DNA from: Hyphomicrobiales bacterium
Lineage (GTDB): Bacteria; Pseudomonadota; Alphaproteobacteria; Rhizobiales; Methyloligellaceae
Reading direction: 5' to 3'
NCBI GenBank assembly: GCA_021775555.1
Contig: JAJFHP010000049.1
Coordinates: 1 to 43,803 of the forward strand
Length of the DNA: 43,803 nucleotides
Below, piece after piece: positions 32,260 to 40,926 of the stretch; position 1 is the stretch's first letter; every line of letters starts with the position of its first letter. Below the pieces are notes generated by a model that was not told the DNA's origin, ran no database searches, and saw nothing but the letters and a program-made list of their open reading frames with translations. The translations under genes were made by a program, and so were the position numbers.

Positions 32260-32682
32260 ATGGCGATCAGGCCGTCATTTATTTTGATGTTTATCTGTGC
32301 GGGACTGGCTGCATGTAGTGGCCGTCTTGGCTCCCAGAAACAAGCCGAAGCACGCCCACCCTCGACAGCGCCTCAACGCGCCGTGCAAGTGGCGTGGACA
32401 GCGGCAAGCGCACGCTATTGCGCCTTCGGGTTGAACCCGCAAAAGCTCAAGGGCGACTATCTGGCCTGGGAACGCTCACAAGGCGCGTCCGAAGCGACGG
32501 CCCAGAATCTGGGCACCACCTATGACAAGGCTTTCCTCACCTTTTTTAACAAGGTGAAGGAAACTCCCGGCTATTGCTCGAAGGCCAAGATCGAGGAAAT
32601 TCGCCCGGAAATAAACCGTCACCTGGCGGGCAATTATGAGCCAAGCCCCCGCGTGGTGAGTGAAAATGACAATTCGAGGTGA
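32260..32682 (+). CDS. Small predicted lipoprotein, unknown function
   Basis: This is a 140-residue protein with a signal peptide ending in the lipobox LAAC (residues 16-19), followed by a Ser/Pro/Ala-rich spacer. The rest carries YCAFGLNPQKLKGDYLAWERSQGA and YDKAFLTFFNKVKETPGYCSKAKIEEI, a helical domain with two Cys that may form a disulphide. The ATG at 32260 has GGAG six bases upstream; an in-frame ATG at 32248 has a poorly spaced ribosome site. The frame extends further upstream but without conservation. It is convergent with the symporter pair. I do not recognise the family. Confidence 0.65.
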   Translation: MAIRPSFILMFICAGLAACSGRLGSQKQAEARPPSTAPQRAVQVAWTAASARYCAFGLNPQKLKGDYLAWERSQGASEATAQNLGTTYDKAFLTFFNKVKETPGYCSKAKIEEIRPEINRHLAGNYEPSPRVVSENDNSR

Positions 32683-32691
32683 GTGAAACCC

Positions 32692-32811
32692 CTATTTGCG
32701 CAGAAGCTCTCGTCCATAGCGCAGAGCAACAAACACGGTCACAAGCGCGAATGCACCCGCACTGATCCACAACAACAGGCTCCATAGCTCAATCCAGCCC
32801 TCAAGCGTCAT
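32692..32811 (-). CDS. Small accessory subunit of sodium:solute symporter (39 residues)
   Basis: A 39-codon frame starts MTLEGWIELWSLLLW and forms one membrane helix ending in a basic RYGRELLRK tail. Its ATG at 32811 overlaps the symporter's stop codon region by eleven bases, so the two are almost certainly translationally coupled. Small single-helix partners encoded beside SSS symporters are known (the 'symporter small accessory protein' type, about 40 residues), and this fits in size, topology and position. It is easily missed because of its length. Confidence 0.7.
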   Translation of the reverse strand: MTLEGWIELWSLLLWISAGAFALVTVFVALRYGRELLRK

Positions 32812-34300
32812 GATGTACACCTCGATCGCTTATTGAGCCCACGACAAAGCCGAACAGAGACAGGCCAATAGCCGCAAACCCGATAATAGGACTCGGCACG
32901 TCATCAAGCCCTAAAGCTGTCTTGAGCGGCGCCAGTGCAATAACTGCGGAAAAACCCAGGATGAGTGCCCACAACGCCCCGCGCCGTGTGGCCCCCTTCC
33001 AGTAGAGCCCGCCCACCAGGAGCACGATCCCGGAGCAGAAATATATCGAGCCGGAGACGGCGAGATAATCCCAGACATCTTCTCGTCCCTCATAAATGAG
33101 ACCCCAATAGAGCTCATAGAGCGCGATTGCCACAATGAGCACGCGCGTGCCCCACTTCTGCGCGGCTTCATTCTCGATGGTGCCGAATAACGGTCCCAAC
33201 ACATCGCGAGACAGAATGGACGCCCAGCAGAACAGATAGCTGTCCTGCGTCGACATGAAAGACGCGAACATGGCCACCACCAGGAACGCCAGCAGCCAGC
33301 CAGGCATGGCATGGCCCAGCATCAATGGCGTCGCTACCAGGTCTGCGTCGCTGCCATGAGCGGTAAGGAGTTCACCCGGCCCTAGCGATGGTGCGGTGAA
33401 ATAGCAGAAAGCCAGAACCCCGAGAAACGCCGGAATAACCATGCGCGCCAGGAAAATGACGCTGGCAATGAGATAGGCCCGTTGAACAGTCTCTTCTTTC
33501 TCAATGCACAATGCCCGCGTGAGTGCGGTTGGCCAGATGGCCGCGGATACCACACCAGCCACCAGGATCATCCACAACACATAACTCAGACCAAAACTCT
33601 CATTGGCGAACGGATCAAAACCACCCACGCCCTTATGTTCCTTCACAAGCGATATGGCCTGGTCCAGCGGCACGAGCCCGGTGAGGAACACCACCGCGAA
33701 CAACAGGCCAGCTGACAGCAGGACGAACTGGAAAATATCGGTGATGATGACCGACCGCATACCCCCGTAGCAGGTGTAGAGAACCGCACCTGCAATGAGC
33801 GTTACCATCAGCACATTGACATTGATGTCCGCACCCTTGACCGACAGCATGGACGCCAGGAACACCGACGCCACTTTGAGGAAAAGTCCCATATTCAGGA
33901 TACCGCCGAGCGCCATGACTATGGCGCCGAAAATGCGGATGTCGCGCCCGAAGCGCTGTTCGTAAAATTCCGGCAAAGTGAGTACGCCGGTGCGGCGAAT
34001 GGGTTTGACGACAAACCCGATCGCACCCACGAATGCACATCCGATGAGCGCGGCCAGACCGATATGAAAGGCGGCGAACCCTTCATTGAAGCCTTTTTGT
34101 GCATTGTAGGCGATAGTGATAAGGCCGATTTCGGTGGCGCCCAATGTGGCGATGGCCGCGCCCAGGCCCAAATCCCGGCCAGATACGAAAAATTCAGTAA
34201 GCCCGCCTGAGCGTTGCGCCTTGCCGCGATGGGCCAGCAGGATCGCGATCACGTAGAGACACGAAAAAAGCGCCAGAAACAGAAGCGTCGACTCGGCCAA
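32801..34300 (-). CDS. Sodium:solute symporter family (SSS) transporter
   Basis: This 499-residue integral membrane protein of the SSS/SLC5 family has about 13 predicted helices. It starts at a TTG (34298-34300) behind GGGGAGGA. Family features include an unwound first core helix (GLGAAIATLGATEIGLITIAYNAQKGF), LPEFYEQRFGRDIRIFGAIV, and the Ser/Thr sodium-site region (FLVVAMFASFMSTQDSYLFCWASILSRDV). Substrates in the family are sugars, amino acids, carboxylates or vitamins; none can be assigned here. It overlaps the small accessory gene downstream. Confidence 0.9.
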   Translation of the reverse strand: MAESTLLFLALFSCLYVIAILLAHRGKAQRSGGLTEFFVSGRDLGLGAAIATLGATEIGLITIAYNAQKGFNEGFAAFHIGLAALIGCAFVGAIGFVVKPIRRTGVLTLPEFYEQRFGRDIRIFGAIVMALGGILNMGLFLKVASVFLASMLSVKGADINVNVLMVTLIAGAVLYTCYGGMRSVIITDIFQFVLLSAGLLFAVVFLTGLVPLDQAISLVKEHKGVGGFDPFANESFGLSYVLWMILVAGVVSAAIWPTALTRALCIEKEETVQRAYLIASVIFLARMVIPAFLGVLAFCYFTAPSLGPGELLTAHGSDADLVATPLMLGHAMPGWLLAFLVVAMFASFMSTQDSYLFCWASILSRDVLGPLFGTIENEAAQKWGTRVLIVAIALYELYWGLIYEGREDVWDYLAVSGSIYFCSGIVLLVGGLYWKGATRRGALWALILGFSAVIALAPLKTALGLDDVPSPIIGFAAIGLSLFGFVVGSISDRGVHHDA

Positions 34301-34374
34301 CTGCGTTCCTCCCCAAACCAGTGTGTCCGCTCAAACCGTCAAAGGGAAGACGAAACCTGCACCGACACGATCTC

Positions 34375-35397
34375 TCACCGGCTGGTCGAGAACGTCGCGT
34401 CTCCGTCTGCATCCGATGGCGGAGGTGGCTTCGGTGTTGCAGCGCGTTTCTTCGTGACTGGTTTTTTCGGCTTGGCTGCCTTGACCGGCTTCTTCGGCTC
34501 TTCAAGAACGGTCGAATCAACAGGCGTGCCGGTATCATGAGCTGTCGGCTCTATCGCTGCCAAACGGCTCTCAATCGTCTCGGCAAGTCCCTGCAGCCGC
34601 GTCTCAGGCAGGTTGCCGGCAAGCAATAAAGACAGCCCGACCTGTGTCCAGGTTGCAAGCCCGATGCCGTCCTTTTCATCCAGCTTCATCGCTTCCGGCT
34701 TGCCCTTGTGCGTCGTGGCATAGAGCGCCACGGGAACGCCGGAATCCGCCATATAGGCTATCTGGGTGAACGGTTTGGACTCGCGCTGCAGCATCTGGGC
34801 GCGATGGAATGTCAGATTCTGGCCACTGAGATCGGGGATGGAAAATCCCACGCCGAGCGTCTTGGAAATCTGGAAACTGGCCAGGTCCATATTGCCTTCA
34901 CTCTCCAGGCCGAAGGAAAAAGTTTCAGGGCTCAGAAGGGCATGTGTGCGCGCCACGTCGTCAGCAAATGTAGGCGCGGACGGTGGGGCCGGAAGTACCG
35001 GTTTCGGTGCCGGTGGCGGCGGTGTCACTGCGACACTCTGGAAAGGTTCTGCCGAGATCTGGTCATACAGGATATAACCGGCAGCAGCACCTCCCAGAAG
35101 ACAGCCAAAACCAACCCACGCAAACAGAGCGGATCTGCGCAAAATACTCGCAAATGTTCTGCGGCCTGTCGCAGGGTGTGAGGATAACCCGGCTTCCGCT
35201 TCAGAAAGAGGAAGCGGTTCCCCGGCGATCATTGCCTCGAAAGCTGTTTCCAGATGGGCATTGGCAGCTCGCAGCGCTTCCACCCGCTCGGCAGCAACCT
35301 GGTCTTCTTCAAGAACCCTCTCAATCGCTTTCGACTGGTCCGCCGCCAATTGCCCATCGACATAGGCCACGAGAAGTTCGTCGTTAAGTTCGGTCAT
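34375..35397 (-). CDS. Membrane anti-sigma factor of the adjacent ECF sigma factor
   Basis: This is a 340-residue protein. The N-terminal cytoplasmic domain (NDELLVAYVDGQLAADQSKAIE) resembles anti-sigma domains but lacks the zinc-binding His-x3-Cys-x2-Cys. One membrane helix follows (about 90-112, FAWVGFGCLLGGAAAGYIL). The periplasmic domain has a Pro-rich spacer, a beta-rich core and a Lys/Pro/Ala-rich tail. Its ATG overlaps the sigma gene's stop by one base, the classic sigma/anti-sigma arrangement. The signal it senses is unknown. Confidence 0.78.
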   Translation of the reverse strand: MTELNDELLVAYVDGQLAADQSKAIERVLEEDQVAAERVEALRAANAHLETAFEAMIAGEPLPLSEAEAGLSSHPATGRRTFASILRRSALFAWVGFGCLLGGAAAGYILYDQISAEPFQSVAVTPPPPAPKPVLPAPPSAPTFADDVARTHALLSPETFSFGLESEGNMDLASFQISKTLGVGFSIPDLSGQNLTFHRAQMLQRESKPFTQIAYMADSGVPVALYATTHKGKPEAMKLDEKDGIGLATWTQVGLSLLLAGNLPETRLQGLAETIESRLAAIEPTAHDTGTPVDSTVLEEPKKPVKAAKPKKPVTKKRAATPKPPPPSDADGDATFSTSR

Positions 35398-35957
35398 CAG
35401 CCTGCCTGCTTGTTGATCTGTTTCAATTGCTCCACCTTGGCGCCGTATAACCCTGCACTGTCGATCCAGTCAGCCCGTTCGATAAATGAGGCCAGCGCCC
35501 GGCTTACCCGTGCAATCACCGTCTGTAATGGCGTATCAAGAATTCTGGCCGCCTCGTCATAGGAAAAACCTTCGCCATAAACGAGAAGCACCGCGGCACG
35601 CTGTTGTGGTGGGATATGTGCAAGTATTTCAGCTATCTCGAGAAAATAGCTTTCACCATCACCCTGTATAGCCGGCTCGAACGCAGATGCTTCGCCCTGC
35701 CCCTGTGAGATAGGTGTTTCGTGCGACCTCAGATCACTCAGCCATTCACTATGCAATTCGGTAAACGCCCGAAGATCGAAAGCCGTGCCTTGCTGAAAGG
35801 TGTGTCCCTTGTCGAGTATTTTCATGCAAGCGGCGCGCAGCAGGCGATCCGCGCCATCCCGGTTGCCCGCCAGCAATGTTGCGAAACGCCGCAAGCGCGG
35901 CATCAGGACAATCAGCTTGGTTCGTGCGGATGCACTCAGTCGTTCGCTCTGCGCCAT
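35397..35957 (-). CDS. ECF-type RNA polymerase sigma factor
   Basis: This is a 186-residue group-4 sigma factor. Region 2 is LIVLMPRLRRFATLLAGNRDGADRLLRAACMKIL. Region 4 is EIAEILAHIPPQQRAAVLLVYGEGFSYDEAARILDTPLQTVIARVSRALASFIE with its helix-turn-helix. I choose the ATG at 35957, preceded by GGTGGGA at good spacing; an in-frame ATG at 35987 lacks a ribosome site. It is followed by an overlapping membrane anti-sigma gene and is divergent from the methyltransferase-like gene, a possible target. I could not identify a confident autoregulated promoter. Confidence 0.88.
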   Translation of the reverse strand: MAQSERLSASARTKLIVLMPRLRRFATLLAGNRDGADRLLRAACMKILDKGHTFQQGTAFDLRAFTELHSEWLSDLRSHETPISQGQGEASAFEPAIQGDGESYFLEIAEILAHIPPQQRAAVLLVYGEGFSYDEAARILDTPLQTVIARVSRALASFIERADWIDSAGLYGAKVEQLKQINKQAG

Positions 35958-36199
35958 TTTCCCACCGCCAAGTTTGCGGGCCGACATAGAACCGGCTTGC
36001 TGCGGAACCTCTTCTCAGGCGATTCGCCCTCACGAATCAGTAAGATACCACATTTTGAAGTTTCACGGCGGGCTGTTGCGCGATATAGCCTTCAGTCAGC
36101 TTGGTGAAACTTGTAGTGCGGCGTGACGGGTTCGGGGGAATAGGCTAAGAGCTTGCCTTGACATATGTGTTGCAGTGTCGAGCTTACAGGTGTGGGGTA

Positions 36200-37195
36200 A
36201 TGGCGGAAAAGAGAACCAAAAATAGCGCGAAAAAACCCGCGATAAACCCCACGCATGCACAGATACTGTCCAAGGCCTTCCAGGAACGCCTGAAAACGCT
36301 TCAGACTTGGGGCAAAAACTCCCTTGTGGAAGCACGCCGCAAGGCACTCAGCACGGGTGGGAAAATACGCACGAACACTGGCCCTGCCGTCAAAAAGACC
36401 GCTACCAGGCTGGGCAATCAGGGTCAGCGAAGCGGCAAGGCTCTCGGGTCATATTACACCAACAGCGTCCTGCCCCGTTTAAAGCATCTGCGTAGCTGGC
36501 TTGTCCAACGCCTGCATCCCGGTTCGCTCGTGCGAGACTATCGACGCGGGCTGCGGCTCGTTCACAGGCTGGGTCCGGACCGCACAATCGAGCGGCTCTG
36601 TTTTATCCCCACAAGCAAGCATACACCCTTGTCGATTGTACGCGTGCCGCACCAGCTTCGCCGCTCCGGGCATGATTACCGCCCCACTCAGCGCCTGGTG
36701 TTTAAATGGGCAATGGACGCACTGCCGGAATCCATCGAAGGGTATGAGTTCGTTGATTATGGTGCAGGACGAGGACGCGTGCTGCTAATGGCTTCACATT
36801 ATCCGTTTGAGAAAATTACCGGCGCCGAGATTGCCGAGGAACTCCATGATGATTGCCTCCTCAACATCGCCCAGTATCCGCGATCTCTCATGAAATGCCG
36901 CGATGTCAATTGCGAACATCTGAGCGCCTTGCGTCTGACCGTCCCTGAACAGGAAACGGTGTTCTATCTCAACAACCCGTTCAACCGCGACATGCTGGAG
37001 CGGGTTATTGGCCAGGTCGCGCGATCCTACAGACAGGAGCCGCGCCGTTTTTATGTGATGTGCGTGGATATCACCGAGCGCGAATTGTTCGAGGACACGG
37101 GCATTTTCGAGGCGGTTCCGATCCCGTGGCGGCACAAGCTCAAGATCGGTATTTTCAGCCCCTATTCAATTGCCCTCTATCGCACGGTGCACTAG
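36200..37195 (+). CDS. Class I SAM-dependent methyltransferase-like protein
   Basis: This is a 331-residue protein. The first 120 residues are very basic (Lys/Arg-rich, KRTKNSAKKPAINPTH) and probably disordered. The C-terminal Rossmann domain has motif I at YEFVDYGAGRGRVLLMA, an acidic end of strand 2 (ITGAEIAEEL), a CRDVNC motif, and FYLNNPF as motif IV. This is close to bacterial DOT1-like or small-molecule methyltransferases. The ATG at 36200 is preferred over 36158, because conservation of composition begins there. Substrate unknown; the basic N-terminus hints at nucleic-acid, ribosome or envelope binding. Confidence 0.75.
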   Translation: MAEKRTKNSAKKPAINPTHAQILSKAFQERLKTLQTWGKNSLVEARRKALSTGGKIRTNTGPAVKKTATRLGNQGQRSGKALGSYYTNSVLPRLKHLRSWLVQRLHPGSLVRDYRRGLRLVHRLGPDRTIERLCFIPTSKHTPLSIVRVPHQLRRSGHDYRPTQRLVFKWAMDALPESIEGYEFVDYGAGRGRVLLMASHYPFEKITGAEIAEELHDDCLLNIAQYPRSLMKCRDVNCEHLSALRLTVPEQETVFYLNNPFNRDMLERVIGQVARSYRQEPRRFYVMCVDITERELFEDTGIFEAVPIPWRHKLKIGIFSPYSIALYRTVH

Positions 37196-37256
37196 ACCAA
37201 AAGGCCTAACTTGAAAGGCAACTCAACTCAGATTAGCTATTAATGCAATCCGTGTC

Positions 37257-37682
37257 TTAGTCCCGGACCACAAGCACCGAACAATGTGCATGACGCACCA
37301 CCTTGGCGGCCGTGCTCCCAAGCAGATAGTCGGAAAGATCTGGCTGGTGAGAGGCAATTACGATCAGATCGACGCCACCCTTGTTCGCGGCCTCGATGAT
37401 CTTGTCATAAATCTGCCCCTGGTCCGTCTGAACTTCGTAAGAACCGGCGGCAAGACCATTTTTGGACGCCACCTCATTGAGTGCCTTCTCGGCACTCTCC
37501 TTCAAGGTTTCGATATGGTTGGTGGGCAGTTGATTGGCAACCAAGTTGGGAATATCGCCTATCACGTTCAGCAAAATCAGCTGTGCGTCTGTCGCGCCGG
37601 CCAGACCCGCCGCTGCTTTGAGACTGGCTTCGCCCGAGTCGGACTGTGCAACGTCAATAGGTACCAGGATTTTGTTGAACAT
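37257..37682 (-). CDS. Universal stress protein (UspA family)
   Basis: This is a 141-residue single-domain UspA protein. The N-terminal strand is NKILVPIDVAQSD, and the C-terminal segment LGSTAAKVVRHAHCSVLVVRD matches the family's G-S-x(n)-[ST]-V-L-V-V end. The ATP-binding G-2x-G-9x-G(S/T) motif is only partly present (SHQPDLSDYLLGST), so nucleotide binding is uncertain. These proteins are made under starvation and stress and act as dimers in the cytoplasm. It stands alone between the methyltransferase-like gene (convergent) and the dioxygenase gene. Confidence 0.9.
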   Translation of the reverse strand: MFNKILVPIDVAQSDSGEASLKAAAGLAGATDAQLILLNVIGDIPNLVANQLPTNHIETLKESAEKALNEVASKNGLAAGSYEVQTDQGQIYDKIIEAANKGGVDLIVIASHQPDLSDYLLGSTAAKVVRHAHCSVLVVRD

Positions 37683-37743
37683 TTAGTGCTCTCCCCGCCG
37701 ATGAATTTCTAGGCTTTGATGCAGTAAAGCCCGGGAGCCCTCC

Positions 37744-38388
37744 CTAGGCAAGCACCAGATCGAATGAGAAGCGTGGCACAGCACCACCTGAAACAAGTCT
37801 GGCGGTGACCGCAGTACGCGCCATTGCTCCGGGCAGGCTTAAAAAAACTGCATCCTGACCATTCATAGGCTCATCTGGAAAATACAATTGTGTCACGAGT
37901 TCTCCGTGTTTCTCGTCATAAACACGGAAATGAATGTGCGGTGTGCGCCGGTATGCTCCACTGCCATAGCTGGCAGGATATATTGTGCGGAAGCGGTAAG
38001 CGCCATCTTCACTGGCACGGGCCGCCCCGTAACCCTGAAAATTACCGTCGCGTGAATTGGCCTGGTTCCTGTCCCTGGAATCATAATAGCGGCCATGCGC
38101 ATCCGCCTGCCAGATTTCAACACGCGACCTGCCCAGGGCAAATCCCCTGACCGATAGAACGCGCCCCGAGATTTCGATGATCTTGCCGGAAGCCTGTCCT
38201 GTGATCCCGTTTACACGCGTCAGATCGGCATCGCTGTCTACCGGCTTTGCGGTCGGGTAAAATGGACCAGGCGTCTGATGCGGGGTTGGCGTCAATCCTG
38301 CTGGGGCTGCCCGGGCAACAACAAAACCGGCGCCGTAGACAATCAACCCCCTGCGGGTGAGTAAAATATCCTTGCCCCAATGACGCAT
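37744..38388 (-). CDS. Exported intradiol ring-cleavage dioxygenase-like protein
   Basis: This is a 214-residue protein of the protocatechuate 3,4-dioxygenase beta/catechol 1,2-dioxygenase fold. PHQTPGPFYPTAKPVDSDADL is the conserved entry loop. The non-haem Fe(III) ligands are Tyr101 (GRYYD), a second Tyr near 137-146, His151 and His153 (PHIHFRV). The N-terminus has LTRRGLIVYGAGFVVARAAPAG, a twin-arginine (Tat) export signal, so the enzyme is probably folded with iron in the cytoplasm and acts in the periplasm. No other aromatic-degradation genes are nearby, so the substrate is unknown. Confidence 0.82.
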   Translation of the reverse strand: MRHWGKDILLTRRGLIVYGAGFVVARAAPAGLTPTPHQTPGPFYPTAKPVDSDADLTRVNGITGQASGKIIEISGRVLSVRGFALGRSRVEIWQADAHGRYYDSRDRNQANSRDGNFQGYGAARASEDGAYRFRTIYPASYGSGAYRRTPHIHFRVYDEKHGELVTQLYFPDEPMNGQDAVFLSLPGAMARTAVTARLVSGGAVPRFSFDLVLA

Positions 38389-38458
38389 GAGAATGAGCTA
38401 CGCTTCAACAGATGGAATTTGAAGCGACAAACTCTCACAAGTGAGTGAGCAACTGGCT

Positions 38459-39831
<1,373 letters not shown>

Positions 39832-39992
39832 AGCCTTGGGAGCGCCTGGAGTTTGTTGCTGCTGTGCGGATGAATGTGGACCTGGAGGCGGTGACCTGAC
39901 AGCCGCGCCGTCATCCTTGTTCCGCTTTGCGAGCGAAACGAGCCTCGTATAAGGCAAATGTCACGCTTTTGCCAGAGTAATCCGCTCAGGAA

Positions 39993-40424
39993 TTAAGTGC
40001 CTGGCCTGACCTCGTCAGATTCTGCTTCAGTGAGCAGGGAATCGATATACCCGTTGGCCTCGTCAATCAGACGCTCCAGCTCCTTGAGCACATCAACAGC
40101 GTCACTCTTGCGCGTCTTGCCATTTAGTGCTTCGGCCTCTTCCGCACTCTTGGCAATCTGCCAAGCGCCAATTCCACGTGCCGACCCCTTGATGGTATGT
40201 GCGGCATCCACCCAATCCTTGTCTTTCTTTGCCTCTTTCAGGCGCTGAAGATAGATTTCGGACTGGGTATGAAACAGCCCCAGAACCTCGCGTTCAAGCG
40301 AACGGTTACCCAGCGTATAGCGTGCCAGATGCACCAGATCGACCGGGCGATCACAGTTCGGACCACTGATATGTTCCTTTTGATCGCCAGCCATGATTTC
40401 CACTGCCAAAGCCATGATGATCAA
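39993..40424 (-). CDS. Stand-alone histidine phosphotransfer (Hpt) domain protein
   Basis: This is a 143-residue protein. The Hpt phospho-acceptor motif is AAHTIKGSARGIGAW with His76, preceded by REVLGLFHTQSEIYLQRLKEA, the usual four-helix-bundle pattern. Hpt proteins relay phosphate between hybrid kinases and response regulators. It starts at a TTG (40424) just behind AGGGGG, or at the ATG at 40415. It lies 162 bp upstream of the ferredoxin gene on the same strand and is divergent from the large coiled-coil gene. A kinase or regulator partner is not in the window. Confidence 0.88.
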   Translation of the reverse strand: MIIMALAVEIMAGDQKEHISGPNCDRPVDLVHLARYTLGNRSLEREVLGLFHTQSEIYLQRLKEAKKDKDWVDAAHTIKGSARGIGAWQIAKSAEEAEALNGKTRKSDAVDVLKELERLIDEANGYIDSLLTEAESDEVRPGT

Positions 40425-40926
40425 TTCCCCCTTGACCCGTTGCGCCGGAACACCTCAACACACCTGAAGCGGGCCGGAATGTGGAGAGACCCCAGTCTCC
40501 CCTTGCGACATTCCGCCGGCAGCCTTTTAAAACTACAGGAAGGCAAATAAGAAGCGGTTAAGTGTACGATCCCAAATAGCCCTTCGCATACGCATTATTG
40601 AGACATCTAATTGGACATTCAGAATGGCAGACAGTCTTTTTATATGAATGAGTTCAATATCTTACAAAGATCCTATTCATCTTAACTCTAGTAAGGATGT
40701 TTTAAAATCGTCCTTTCTTTAGCCTCAAATCCGTACTAGATATGGTGAACAAATTCCAAATATGAATGCGTTCAGGTTTCTTCTGCGGGAGCACTGGATG
40801 CCCGTATTTGGGGGAATGCGTATGAGTAACATCTGCGCAAGATGCGGTAAAAACAGGTCTGCCGTTACCAGAGCGCGCGAGGCACCCGGCAGGTGGCGCT
40901 CATGACGGATAATGACCCGGGAATGT
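40425..40926. other. Divergent spacer between Hpt gene and coiled-coil gene
   Basis: This 502-bp stretch has no supported gene. Near the Hpt side, GGAATGT (40476-40482) pairs with ACATTCC (40508-40514) around an inner GGAGA/TCTCC stem, a hairpin in the Hpt leader. The middle (about 40560-40780) is much richer in A+T than its surroundings. It contains a 15-base direct repeat, ATATGAATG-A/C-GTTCA, at 40642-40656 and 40760-40774. A 47-codon frame at 40762-40905 is probably not a gene. Confidence 0.6.

Noticed and set aside
40474-40514. Terminator upstream of the Hpt gene
   Set aside because: The hairpin is long and lacks a T-run on the minus strand, so it is described only as a leader or spacer structure.
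40762-40905. 47-codon frame with a CxxC motif upstream of the coiled-coil gene
   Set aside because: No clear ribosome site, overlaps a direct repeat, and shows no recognisable family; retained only as part of the spacer description.
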